Shown in pieces: positions 7,801 through 15,376 of a DNA stretch of 64,000 nucleotides. The DNA lies in assembly GCA_014193115.1 (NCBI GenBank), contig BJHQ01000012.1, positions 22,803-86,802 of the forward strand, read 5' to 3'. The notes under the pieces were generated by a model. The model did not search any database. It saw nothing but the letters and a program-made list of their open reading frames with translations, and was not told the origin of the DNA. This DNA is from Planctomycetota bacterium. Lineage in GTDB: Bacteria; Planctomycetota; UBA11346. Position numbers and translations under genes: made by a program. Position 1 is the stretch's first letter; each line of letters begins with the position of its first letter.

Positions 7801-9555
7801 GATGACACCGACGAGGATGGCTCGGCGCCGCCGAACGCCGGGGTCGAGAGCATCCTCGCCCTGCTCCGCGCCCGGGGTCTGCCCGAGCGCACCCTCAACT
7901 GGCATTACCGCAGCCGGCATCCCTCGCTGATCGCGGTGTCCAACGCTGAATTCTATGAGCGCCGACTGGTGGTGCCGCCCAGCCCGCTGCTCACCAGCGC
8001 CGCTCTTGGCCTTCAGCTGGTGCATCTGCCGGCGACGGTCTACGAACGCGGGGGCAGCCGGACCAATCCGAAGGAAGCCGCAGCGGTGGCCGCGGCCGTG
8101 CTCCTTCATGCCCGGACCACGCCGCAGCTCAGCCTCGGTGTCGTGGCGTTCTCGATCGCCCAGAAACGTGCGATCGAAGATGAACTCGCCCGGCTGCGCG
8201 CCGGTTCCCGGCCCGAGCCGACGGCAGTGGTCCCCGAGGATGGCTTTTTCGGCGCCCATCCATCCGAGCCCTTCTTCGTCAAAAATCTGGAAAATGTCCA
8301 GGGCGATGAACGCGACGCGATCCTGATCTCGGTCGGTTACGGCCGCGACGCCGAGGGCAAGGTCGCGTTGAACTTCGGACCCCTGACCGCAGCCGGCGGC
8401 GAGCGCCGGCTGAATGTGCTGATCAGCCGGGCTCGGGTGCGCTGCGCGGTCTACACCAATCTGACCGCCGACGACCTGGACCTGGGCCGGACCGATTCCC
8501 TGGGAGTGGCTGCGTTCAAGCGGTTCCTGGCGTACGGCGCCAGCCTGGGGCAGCCGATTGCGGCTGGTGCCGAGGGACCGGCGCAAGCGGCCGATCCGCT
8601 GCTGGATGACATCGCGGAATCCTTGGCAGCGCGCGGCTGGACGGTGTCTCGGGGAGTCGGCGATGCCAGCTTGCCGGTGGATCTGGCCGTGCGCGACCGC
8701 ACCGATCCATCGCGGCACCTGCTGGCGGTGCTGGTCGATGGCGAACGCTGGCGGGCCGCCCGCTGGGCCAGGGACCGCGATCGGCTTCGCCCGGCGCTGC
8801 TCGAACGGCTCGGCTGGAAAGTCCACCGGTTGTGGTCGGCAGCCTGGCGCCGCGACGCCCAGCGCGAATTGGAGCGACTGCTCAACGCCCTGGAGCCGAG
8901 CCGCCGCAGTCCGGCTCAGCCGGCGCCGCCAGCCACGCCAGCTGCGCCAGCCACGCCAGCCGCGCCAGCGACGCCAGTACCGCCGTGGAAAAGGCGCGAT
9001 CCTGTCGGAGCCAGCGCACCGGTGCTGCCGATCTACCGCGAAGCGTCGCTGGACGTCGCCCTGGATGGCGAACTGCGCGATGCCAGCCAGGAAGCGGTGG
9101 CGGACTACCTGTCGTCGATCGTCGTCCAGGAGGCGCCTATCCACCGGGACGAGCTGCATCGCCGGTTCCTCGGCCTGGCCGGCAGCAAGAACGGCAGCCG
9201 GATCCAGCTCGCCATCGACGCCGGACTGGACCACGCCGTGGCCCGGCGCCAGGTCGAGCGGCGGGGAGATTTCCTGTGGAAACCCGGCCAAGCGATGGCC
9301 GACCCGCGTCAGCGCGCCTCGGGCAAACGGAGCGACCTGGTGGCTCCCGAAGAGTTCGCCGAAGCCGCGGTGGTGGCGATCCGCGCCGCCCTCGGTCTGA
9401 GCAAGGCCGATGCGATTCGAGCCGGCTGCCGGCTCATGGGATTCACCCAGGTGCCCGACGAGGTCCAGACCAGCATTGGGTTGGCGCTAGACCGCATCGT
9501 CGTTGCCGGCCGGATCGTGCCGGTCGGCGACGAACTGCGCGTAGCGGCGAGCTGA
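4807..9555 (+). CDS. DUF4011 / SF1 helicase / VSR-like nuclease / DUF3320 protein
   Basis: 1582-aa cytoplasmic protein. Order: DUF4011 region (about 35-240; LGVNRNALLNFRPSRTW); P-loop GPPGTGKSQT (about 325); long helical insert; Walker B-like LVLFDEASQ (about 952); SF1 motifs VVGDSRQMPP, HYRSRHPSLI, QGDERDAILISVGYG and RRLNVLISRAR (about 1200); a VSR/MTES_1575-type nuclease segment (about 1265-1357; PVDLAVRD, VLVDGERW, ARDRDRLRPALLERLGWKVHRLWS); an Ala-Pro-Thr linker; DUF3320 winged-helix-like segment (about 1410-1480). Related large helicase-nucleases occur in phage-defence contexts. The usual IECDGxxYH of the nuclease reads VLVDGERW here, so activity is uncertain. GGAG precedes the ATG. Confidence 0.9.
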   Translation: MSWANDTIDSSTSPTRPASPAVVPPTLGGDPATVTTEHLAAARRDLLDLGVNRNALLNFRPSRTWTIELSGEKSSDLWTQLFDNEATCTFQAEESAARTGDRALGTRLAAPVLAQRLRGIAEQAASHIEEQGVNVLHLALGFLHWRDAEGTDRRAPLVLMPVILERMGVKARYGLRHAGEDPADNLCLREKLRVEHGIDLDGFAAMDPVDLDGWAEQVGSRVAHLPGWSVAIDEQALGFFAFGKFLMWQDLDPARWPQDRQPNQHALLSGVLAGGLASPPPAVAADADLDAVRKDHPAIEVLDADSSQAAVLHEIARGRSLVIQGPPGTGKSQTIANAIAQAVAGGKTVLFVAEKMAALDVVKRRLDDLGLGGAVLELHSHKAGKRAVLDQLRRALDLGEPVFSDLEKPASDGVVARDRLNAYAQALHEPVKQGDAGSTRSPYQLLGELVAIDARGRPPDIADGDWQKLSADAFAEACTLVEGMEGVLSRIGLPAGHPFSGAAIDAISPGEQDVLSSRLSAVSGGMTSLLAAVNDLAGALGVPTGKGLVGARKLLAAAALAVQAPARLADADASHPDWTRDADTAKQIAGEGAVLTELKLRHGAQVVEEAWTTDLGAARHSIASYGDSWLRFFNPAYLRARRQLRGVCVGGVLPASHRDRVALVEATERVRKITADLAQRETTAKAVFGSLWKGLASDFTALVAIAQWCAAVHAAVAKGELPKELLAKAGTWDQAAVAAARDRLAAAVDAVSRPLAEISAQLRWQGSSFEKEPLATLAGRLDRWRANLNTLDDHCRWQRLAAHARNLGLGPLLTVAESWDESATRLGDCLRRAWCGHWLEVAWRTRQALASFAPTEHEAVLDRFRHGEAAALALGRARAALAHWQRLPGTGLGLGQVGLLRRECEKKSRHLAIRQLLAQAPQAVQAVCPVFMMSPLSVAAHLAPHGPIFDLVLFDEASQVRPVDAFGAIARAAQAIVVGDSRQMPPTTFFDRLAGGDADDTDEDGSAPPNAGVESILALLRARGLPERTLNWHYRSRHPSLIAVSNAEFYERRLVVPPSPLLTSAALGLQLVHLPATVYERGGSRTNPKEAAAVAAAVLLHARTTPQLSLGVVAFSIAQKRAIEDELARLRAGSRPEPTAVVPEDGFFGAHPSEPFFVKNLENVQGDERDAILISVGYGRDAEGKVALNFGPLTAAGGERRLNVLISRARVRCAVYTNLTADDLDLGRTDSLGVAAFKRFLAYGASLGQPIAAGAEGPAQAADPLLDDIAESLAARGWTVSRGVGDASLPVDLAVRDRTDPSRHLLAVLVDGERWRAARWARDRDRLRPALLERLGWKVHRLWSAAWRRDAQRELERLLNALEPSRRSPAQPAPPATPAAPATPAAPATPVPPWKRRDPVGASAPVLPIYREASLDVALDGELRDASQEAVADYLSSIVVQEAPIHRDELHRRFLGLAGSKNGSRIQLAIDAGLDHAVARRQVERRGDFLWKPGQAMADPRQRASGKRSDLVAPEEFAEAAVVAIRAALGLSKADAIRAGCRLMGFTQVPDEVQTSIGLALDRIVVAGRIVPVGDELRVAAS

Positions 9556-9586
9556 AGCTGAAGCCGGAACCGGAACCACCGGGAGA

Positions 9587-10267
9587 TCAGCGCCCGATCG
9601 GCCGGAATCGCTCAGGGGCCAGCACCGGGTTGTCTTCCAGGCGGTCGATGCGATGGCTGCTGCGTTTGCCTTGGCGATCTTCCAGATCCACCTGGGTGAG
9701 GCTCGAACCGTCGGGCTTCAGCTCGGCTTCGATCCGGGCCACGGGGTTGGTGTCGCTCTTGGCGGTCAGGACGAGGCGGGAGCGTTCAGCCGCCTCGCTG
9801 ATCGAGAAATCCTCAGCCAAGGCTGTCAGATCGCCGCGCAGCAGCGCCGCCAATCGGCGCAAGTCGCCATCGTCGGCGCCGGCAGGCCGGGAGGTGACGT
9901 CAGGCGGAACGTCGGCCAGGGTTCGCTGCAAATGCCAGCTGGTTGCGCCGTCGCAGTACCAGGCTTCCATCCACACCGGATCCACCGGATCGGTCAGCTC
10001 CAGCCGATAACGCAGCTTGCGGTCCGCGCCGGCGACCTGCGCTTCCAGGTGTCCGCGCAGCACGCTGGGCGGATCGCCGGCCACGGTCCGGGTGAAATCG
10101 CAGGAAAATGCCGTGATCGCGGACCGGCTGGCGGCGAAGCGCTGGGCCAGACCGGTCACCGCAGGCGGCGCAGGTGCGTCCGGCTCGGCAGCGAACACGC
10201 AGGCGATGCCCAAGACCAGGCTCAGGCTCAGGACAATGGCAACGCAGACCGGTCGGTGTCGGAGCAT
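9587..10267 (-). CDS. LolA-like outer-membrane lipoprotein carrier-type protein
   Basis: 226 aa from MLRHRPVCVAIVL; an in-frame ATG at 10300 would add 11 residues before the signal peptide. Signal peptide about 1-28 (VLGIACVFAA). The mature protein begins with the LolA pattern (GLAQRFAASRSAITAFSCDFTRTV), followed by strands typical of the half-barrel fold (LRGHLEAQ, LRYRLELTDP, MEAWYCDGATSWHLQRTL). In diderms LolA-fold proteins carry lipoproteins or lipids across the periplasm. It faces away from the DJ-1 gene. No LolB or LolCDE lies nearby, so the exact role is inferred from fold only. Confidence 0.7.
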   Translation of the reverse strand: MLRHRPVCVAIVLSLSLVLGIACVFAAEPDAPAPPAVTGLAQRFAASRSAITAFSCDFTRTVAGDPPSVLRGHLEAQVAGADRKLRYRLELTDPVDPVWMEAWYCDGATSWHLQRTLADVPPDVTSRPAGADDGDLRRLAALLRGDLTALAEDFSISEAAERSRLVLTAKSDTNPVARIEAELKPDGSSLTQVDLEDRQGKRSSHRIDRLEDNPVLAPERFRPIGR

Positions 10268-10371
10268 GTCGCCAGCCTGATCAGCAACAGCCCAGGGCAA
10301 CCGCCGCTAGTCCGCAGTCCGCTTGCGGCCGTGACCGGTGGCGGACCATGACGAGTGAGGATGCATGTCCC

Positions 10372-10965
10372 ATGCCTGATGCCCTGGTGGTGCTCGCTCC
10401 TGGCGCCGAAGAAATCGAATTCGCTACGATCGCCGATCTGCTGGTACGGGCCGGGGTCACGGTAACCGTGGCGAGCGCTGGAGCGGAACCGCCGGCAGGA
10501 GCACCGCCAACCGTGGTCGGCAGCCGGGGAATCGTCCTCGGCGCCCACCGCATGCTCGATGCGGTGCTCGGCTCGACCCCCGATCTGCTCTATCTGCCCG
10601 GCGGAGGCGGCTCGGCGGAATGCTGCCGAAACGATCCGAGGATCCAGGATTTGGCCGAACGCCAGCTGCGCTCCGGCCGCTGGCTGGCCGCGATCTGCGC
10701 AGCGCCGACCGCGCTGATCCCACGGAAACTCTGCGCCGGCCGGCGGGTGACCTGCTTCCCCGGCCTGCGCGCCGAACTCGAACCCCACGCCGCTGCCTGG
10801 ATCGACGCGCCGGTGGTGGTGGATGGCAATCTGGTCACCAGCCAGGCTGCTGGCACCAGCATGCATTGCGCCTTGACCCTCGTGGAGCGCTTGGTCGGGC
10901 CAGGAACCGCCGCCCGCATCGCTGCCCAAATCCATCTCCCGGCGACTGCGCCGGCAGCGGCCTGA
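10372..10965 (+). CDS. DJ-1/PfpI family protein (YajL/DJ-1-like)
   Basis: 197 aa from MPDALVVLAPGAEEIEF; ATG at 10348 is an alternative 8 codons upstream. It matches the DJ-1/YajL family closely: conserved Glu in GAEEIE (about 16), LPGGGGSAE loop, and the nucleophile-elbow Cys in AAICAAPTAL (C109, equivalent to YajL C106), then TSQAAGTSMHCALTLVERL. Members are described as stress-protective chaperones/deglycases or glyoxalases acting in the cytoplasm. Length is typical. The upstream gene is divergent; the next gene starts 64 bp downstream on the same strand. Confidence 0.9.
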   Translation: MPDALVVLAPGAEEIEFATIADLLVRAGVTVTVASAGAEPPAGAPPTVVGSRGIVLGAHRMLDAVLGSTPDLLYLPGGGGSAECCRNDPRIQDLAERQLRSGRWLAAICAAPTALIPRKLCAGRRVTCFPGLRAELEPHAAAWIDAPVVVDGNLVTSQAAGTSMHCALTLVERLVGPGTAARIAAQIHLPATAPAAA

Positions 10966-11029
10966 ACGAGAAGCGCTGCTTCCGCTCTGCCAACCGACCG
11001 TGATGATCCTGAGGACGAAAGCCTCCCCC

Positions 11030-11695
11030 ATGCGCCTCCTCGCCCTCGCCTTCTGCTTGCTGGCCTGCGTCCAAGCCGGTGCCAGCGATACGGTCAACGA
11101 TCTGCAAGCGGCTCTCGCAGGCGAGAACCGCGACGAAAAGCTGGCAGCGCTCAGCGCGGTCGGTGGTGCGCCCAAGGACAAGGACGAAGCTGTATTCAAT
11201 GCCCTGATCGCCGCGCTCAACGACCGTCAGGTGGGCACCGAAGCGTTGAACGCCTTGCGCAGCCGGGCCGGTGTCAGCCCGAAGATCGGTTCGCGGGTCC
11301 TGGGCCCCGGCTTTCCCGGCTATCCCGGAAGCGACTCGGCCTCGGACTGGGGCGCCTGGCTGGCGGAATGGAAAAAGGACAAGGCCCAGGCCGCCAAGCT
11401 CAAAAAACTTGAGGAAGACCTCAAGAAAAAAGACGCCAAGCCCGAAGCCAAGCCGGCTGAGGCCAAGCCCGAAGCCAAGCCCGCCGAAGAGGTCGCCGCG
11501 GCGCCGCCCGACGATCTCGGGAAGCTCGACCGCCTCACCTTCACCGACGGCGGCAGCCTGGTCTGCTACATCCGCACCCGCCGTCTCGATGCCGATGGCA
11601 AGCTGCTCTCGGTGCGCATCGTCCACGCCAATGGCGCCGGCGAAGAGACCATCGCCGCCAGCCTGATCACCAAGATCGAAGACGACATCCGCTGA
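11030..11695 (+). CDS. Secreted hypothetical protein with Lys/Ala/Pro-rich linker
   Basis: 221 aa from MRLLALAFCLLACVQAGA, which is a signal peptide (lipobox-like LLAC is possible); GTG at 11000 would add 10 residues. Residues 20-85 resemble helical repeats (NDLQAALAGENRDEKLAALSAV). About 115-160 is a charged, repeated linker (PEAKPAEAKPEAKPAEE). The C terminus is a small beta module (LTFTDGGSLVCYIRTRRL). Its TGA shares one base with the coaD ATG (TGATG), implying translational coupling, though no shared pathway is evident. Function unknown. Confidence 0.75.
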   Translation: MRLLALAFCLLACVQAGASDTVNDLQAALAGENRDEKLAALSAVGGAPKDKDEAVFNALIAALNDRQVGTEALNALRSRAGVSPKIGSRVLGPGFPGYPGSDSASDWGAWLAEWKKDKAQAAKLKKLEEDLKKKDAKPEAKPAEAKPEAKPAEEVAAAPPDDLGKLDRLTFTDGGSLVCYIRTRRLDADGKLLSVRIVHANGAGEETIAASLITKIEDDIR

Positions 11696-12165
11696 TGCGA
11701 GCCCTGTATCCGGGCAGCTTCGACCCGCCGCACCTCGGCCATCTCGATCTGATCCGCCGGGCGGCTTCGGCCTGCGAACAGCTGGTGGTCGGCGTCGCCC
11801 GGAACCACGACAAGCAGGCCGCCCATCCGATCGAGCAGCGGGTCACCTGGCTGACGACCCTGACCGCCGACCTGCCCGGCGTCGAGGTCGTAGCGTTTTC
11901 AGGCGCCACCGTGACCTTCGCCAAGGAACGTGGCCTGCGGGTGCTGATCCGCGGCTTGCGCAATCACGCCGATTTCGAGGCCGAACAGGCGATGGCCACG
12001 GTCAACCGCAGCCACGGCTGCGACACCCTGTTCCTGATGACCGATCCGCTCCATGCCCACGTCAGCAGCCGCCTGGTGCGGATGGTGGCGGCCGCTGGGC
12101 TGCCGCTGGCAGAGCTGGTGCCAGCGGTCGTGGCGGCGGACATCGCCCGATCGGTAGCGAAGTAA
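11695..12165 (+). CDS. coaD: Phosphopantetheine adenylyltransferase
   Basis: 156 aa, normal for CoaD, which joins ATP and 4'-phosphopantetheine to give dephospho-CoA, the fourth of five steps to coenzyme A, in the cytoplasm. Visible: YPGSFDPPHLGHLDLI with the HxGH nucleotidyltransferase motif near the N terminus, RGLRNHADFEAEQAMA for pantetheine/ATP contacts, and SSRLVR late in the protein. The start overlaps the preceding stop by one base. The usual REIA after SSxLV is RMVA here. Assignment is secure. Confidence 0.95.
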   Translation: MRALYPGSFDPPHLGHLDLIRRAASACEQLVVGVARNHDKQAAHPIEQRVTWLTTLTADLPGVEVVAFSGATVTFAKERGLRVLIRGLRNHADFEAEQAMATVNRSHGCDTLFLMTDPLHAHVSSRLVRMVAAAGLPLAELVPAVVAADIARSVAK

Positions 12166-12219
12166 GGAAGCGCCCTGGTTCCCTTGGCGCAGCGGTATTT
12201 TGCCGGTTAATCCTGACCG

Positions 12220-13275
12220 ATGACTGATCCCGTTTCCGCCGTCCGCACCGCCCTGGCCACGGTCCAGGATCCCGACCTGCACCGCGACCTGGTGGCGTTG
12301 GGCATGATCCGCAACCTGACGGTGGTCGATGAGCTGGCGTCCTTCGATCTGGTCCTGACCACCGGCGCCTGTCCGGTGAAGCAGCAGCTCGAAGACCAAT
12401 GCGTTGCGGCCGCGAAATCAGTGGCGGGCATCCAACGCGTGCAGGTGCGGGTCTCGGCGGAGGTCCCCCAGGGCAAGGGCGCATCCCTGCCCGGAGTGCG
12501 CAACCTGATCGGCATCGGCTCGGGCAAAGGCGGAGTGGGCAAGAGCACGGTCACGGTGAATCTCGCCTGCGCGCTGGCGGCGAGCGGGGCCCGGGTCGGA
12601 GTGCTCGACGCCGACATCTATGGCCCGTCGATCCCGACCATGATGGGGGTGCGCCAGCAGCCCGAGGTGGTCGAGAAAAAACTGGTGCCGCCGGTGGCCC
12701 ACGGCGTCGCGCTGATGTCGATGGGTTTCATCATCGAGCGCGACCAGGCGGTGGTCTGGCGCGGACCGATGGTGACCGGCGCCCTCAGGCAGTTCCTGAA
12801 CGATGTGGCCTGGGGCGAACTCGACTATTTATTGGTGGATCTGCCGCCGGGCACCGGCGACATCCCGATCAGCCTGGCCCAGACCGCGCCACTGCGCGGA
12901 GCGGTGGTGGTCTCAACGCCCCAGACGGTGGCTCTCGACGACGCCCGGCGGGCCGTGGCGATGTTCGCCAAGGTCAACGTGCCGGTGCTCGGCATCGTCG
13001 AGAACATGGCAGATTTCATCTGCCCGGCCTGCGGCCACAGCGAACCGATCTTCGGCCACGGCGGCGCCGAGAGCGAAGCTCGCCGGCTCGGCATCCCGTT
13101 CCTCGGCCGGGTGCCGCTTGAACCCGGCGTGCGGATCAGCGGCGACGACGGCGTCCCGGTCGTCGTTGCCCGACCCGACAGCCGCAGCGCCGCGGCCTTC
13201 CAGCGCATCGCCCAGGCGGTCGCGGCCAGGATTTCGGTCGAGGCGCTGTCGGTACCAGCGGAAAAAACCACCTGA
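12220..13275 (+). CDS. apbC: Mrp/NBP35-family iron-sulfur carrier ATPase
   Basis: 351 aa. N-terminal DUF59/MIP18 domain (about 1-90; VQDPDLHRDLVALGMI) followed by a ParA/MinD-like P-loop ATPase with deviant Walker A GKGGVGKST (about 102), then DADIYGPSIPTMMG, VDLPPGTGD and the Fe-S-ligating CPACG near residue 268. ApbC/Mrp proteins bind and hand on [4Fe-4S] clusters to apo-enzymes in the cytoplasm. It lies 54 bp after coaD. A hairpin follows 4 bp after the stop. Assignment is strong. Confidence 0.93.
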   Translation: MTDPVSAVRTALATVQDPDLHRDLVALGMIRNLTVVDELASFDLVLTTGACPVKQQLEDQCVAAAKSVAGIQRVQVRVSAEVPQGKGASLPGVRNLIGIGSGKGGVGKSTVTVNLACALAASGARVGVLDADIYGPSIPTMMGVRQQPEVVEKKLVPPVAHGVALMSMGFIIERDQAVVWRGPMVTGALRQFLNDVAWGELDYLLVDLPPGTGDIPISLAQTAPLRGAVVVSTPQTVALDDARRAVAMFAKVNVPVLGIVENMADFICPACGHSEPIFGHGGAESEARRLGIPFLGRVPLEPGVRISGDDGVPVVVARPDSRSAAAFQRIAQAVAARISVEALSVPAEKTT

Positions 13276-13278
13276 TTC

Positions 13279-13293
13279 GTGCGGATTCCGCAC
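13279..13293. terminator. Hairpin downstream of apbC
   Basis: GTGCGGATTCCGCAC forms a 6-bp GC-rich stem with a 3-base loop, 4 bp after the apbC stop. There is no T-tract, so intrinsic termination is only possible, not demonstrated. Confidence 0.4.
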
Positions 13294-13307
13294 AACCCAG
13301 CGAAACC

Positions 13308-13672
13308 TTCAGGGCAGGAACTGCTCGACCAGCATCTCGGCCCAGCGCTGGTTGGCCTGGCGGGTGCGGCCGGCGTTGTGCGGCGTGTGGACGACGTTGT
13401 GGCGTCCGAGCAGCGGATCGTTCAGCGGCAGCGGCTCGACATCGAACACGTCAGCGGTCAGGGCCAGTTCGTCGGCCAGCACTCGGCGGCGGATGGCCGG
13501 CACATCGCAGATGCCGGCGCGGGTCACCAGCACCACCAGGCAGCCGCGGGGCTGGGCGTCGATGTGGGCGGCGGTGACCAGGTTCGTGGGCAAGGAGGCC
13601 AGCGCAGGTCCAGTTGACCGAAGTCACGGCATCAATGCCCGGCGGGCGACTTTCGATGATCGCCACGACGAA
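13308..13672 (-). pseudogene. Chimeric remnant: Gfo/Idh fragment joined to hydroxyacid dehydrogenase 3' end
   Basis: 13308-13580 copies the 3' end of the intact dehydrogenase gene at 15376-15648 without gaps (constant offset 2068; I count about 8 mismatches in 273 bp). From about 13583 on, the sequence matches instead a Gfo/Idh C-terminal region like 17381-17470 at roughly 80 percent (peptide VVAIIESRPPGIDAVTS against VMAIVEGRPPAIDAVTS). On the minus strand the order, Gfo/Idh then dehydrogenase, is the same as in the intact operon with the middle missing. ORF 13309-13593 is therefore a fragment, not a gene. Confidence 0.85.
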
Positions 13673-13725
13673 CAACGCAAGACGATCGGCATCGTATACC
13701 GCTGCATCCCAGGCAAGGAACGAAG

Positions 13726-14964
13726 ATGCCGCCGCGAATGCTCGTATTGCTCTGGGGAATGCTCATGGTCACGAATTCGACCTCTGCCGCTGAACATCCG
13801 TCTACCGAACCGCCTCAAGACATGGTCCTGGTACCTGCCGGCAGTTTCACCTTTGGGGCCGGTCCCAAGGAGCGCCAGCTGCTCAATCGGGTTCGCAAAG
13901 AACTGTTGGAAGGAGCGCGTGCAATCCTGCGGTCAGCGGACGGTACGACAGACTTCGCCCAGGCGGAGGACCTGACGACGGTTCTGGCCACAGCCATCAA
14001 GCAGGTCGCTGACGCGCGCAGCCGGGAGTCGAAGCCGCATCCCATTCCTCCGGCGGTTTCGGAAACCGCTGAGGAGACGGCCAACCGCAAGCAGCGCCTC
14101 GCCCAACTGGTGGCGACATCCGAGGTATTGTCCCAGGCTCAAGCCAAGGTCGTTCTGGCCGAGAAGATGGTGTCCTGGCTCAGAGCCGAGGAGCCAGGAG
14201 TGGTTCAGCAGGTCGAAGCATTTTATATGGACAAATTCGCCGTTACCATCGGGCAATACTTGGAATTCTGCAAGGCCACCCAGCATGAGATGCCGTTTCC
14301 CTATAAGTCCGCCGTCGCTGGAGCAGCTTCGAACAAGAGGTTTCCAGAAGTTGCCGACCCCTCATTCATGGATCCGAAGTGCCCGATCACCGCGGTGACT
14401 CAGCTTGAAGCGAAAGCCTATGCCGCCTGGGTAGGCAAACGCCTGCCCACCGAGATCGAGTGGCAATACGCCGCGCGTGGCGGCCGCGACACGGTCTTCC
14501 CGTGGGGCGATGAACCCTGGGATGGCACCCAGGCCAATCTCGGCGGCGCCTCCCTGGTGAAATTGAATCCGAAATATTCCCCATCCCTTTCCCACCTCCC
14601 CAAGGATGACCGTTTCGCTTGCCTGTCTCCAGTTGGAAGGTTCCCGCCGAATGGTTTCGGCATTTACGACATGGCCGGCAATGCGTCGAACTGGTGCGAT
14701 GGCAATCCCTGGTTCATGAGTTATCTGCTGGTAAAATTGGCGGGGGAACTGCCCAAGGATTTCGTTGAACCGAGGGCCAAGGATCCGTATTTCGGCGGAC
14801 ATACGATCGAGGAATGCCAGCCCCTGTGCGGCAGCGGCTATCTCAACACCGAATTTGATGCGCGGGTCACCCACCGCTATGGCACCCTGCTCATGCATGG
14901 CGAGCCAGAGCGTGGTTTCCGGTGCGTCAGGAACCCGACGGACGGGAGCACCGGGACCAGGTAG
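13726..14964 (+). CDS. SUMF1/formylglycine-generating-enzyme-like protein with helical insertion
   Basis: 412 aa with an N-terminal signal peptide (LVLLWGMLMVTNSTSAA). The SUMF1 fold opens with DMVLVPAGSFTFGAG (about 32-46). About 115 mostly helical, charged residues intervene before it resumes with VEAFYMDKFAVTIGQYLEFC (about 162), KRLPTEIEWQYAARGG and FPWGDEPWDG (about 237-263), NASNWC (about 322) and RGFRCVRN at the end. SUMF1-fold proteins include sulfatase-activating enzymes and many non-catalytic binding proteins; no sulfatase lies nearby and the paired catalytic Cys residues are not evident. Probably periplasmic. Confidence 0.85.
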   Translation: MPPRMLVLLWGMLMVTNSTSAAEHPSTEPPQDMVLVPAGSFTFGAGPKERQLLNRVRKELLEGARAILRSADGTTDFAQAEDLTTVLATAIKQVADARSRESKPHPIPPAVSETAEETANRKQRLAQLVATSEVLSQAQAKVVLAEKMVSWLRAEEPGVVQQVEAFYMDKFAVTIGQYLEFCKATQHEMPFPYKSAVAGAASNKRFPEVADPSFMDPKCPITAVTQLEAKAYAAWVGKRLPTEIEWQYAARGGRDTVFPWGDEPWDGTQANLGGASLVKLNPKYSPSLSHLPKDDRFACLSPVGRFPPNGFGIYDMAGNASNWCDGNPWFMSYLLVKLAGELPKDFVEPRAKDPYFGGHTIEECQPLCGSGYLNTEFDARVTHRYGTLLMHGEPERGFRCVRNPTDGSTGTR

Positions 14965-15376
14965 GATCCGCACCGCTGATCAGCCATCGTGCCTGGCGAA
15001 CCCGACAGGGTCCGAACCTACAGGTTGACGATCCAACCTTGGCCCGACCACGCTATTGGCAACAATATCAGACATGCATGTAGGTTGAGAAATAGCATGA
15101 CGAGCGTATCTGATACTATTGGCGACAATGCTCGTCTTCTGCATCCGCCACCGCATCGCGCCGGTCCTGGAGCGCTTTCCTATGATTCAGGTCAACGAGG
15201 CCTTCCACCGCCTGGAACGTGCCAGGCGAGTGCCGCCTGATGTTCGACAACCATCTGGGCTGAAGCTGCCAGCCGGACCGCTCCCAAGCTGCGCTGACCC
15301 GACGGCGAGGCGATGGCCGCTGCATGGGCGCGGAGCTGCCTGGGTGGAGTTGGGCAGCTCCTTTTCGGGAAGACGT
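14965..15376. other. Gene-poor stretch with dehydrogenase remnant and palindrome
   Basis: 412 bp between the SUMF1 gene and the end of the dehydrogenase gene. It carries an AT-richer patch (15050-15120) with the palindrome GTATCTGATAC at 15106-15116 and the repeated TTGGC(A/G)ACAAT, then an alcohol-dehydrogenase 3' remnant. The plus-strand ORF 15119-15736 continuing from it is an artefact overlapping the real minus-strand gene. Confidence 0.6.
15119..15263 (+). pseudogene. Remnant of zinc-type alcohol dehydrogenase 3' end
   Basis: One frame reads RHRIAPVLERFPMIQVNEAF, the characteristic C-terminal motif of zinc-dependent alcohol dehydrogenases (pattern I.P.IE.FPL.QVNEAL..L). A frameshift near 15220 is needed to continue with ECRLMFDNHLG and a stop at 15261-15263, as such proteins normally end. 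Nothing of the catalytic or NAD domain is present upstream, so this is a decayed 3' fragment. Confidence 0.6.

Noticed and set aside
6328-9291. 987-aa minus-strand ORF
   Set aside because: Shadow of the same helicase gene despite its length; the plus frame carries all SF1 motifs.
13309-13593. 94-aa minus ORF as a real gene
   Set aside because: It is the duplicated 3' end of the dehydrogenase gene with no start region or catalytic fold of its own.
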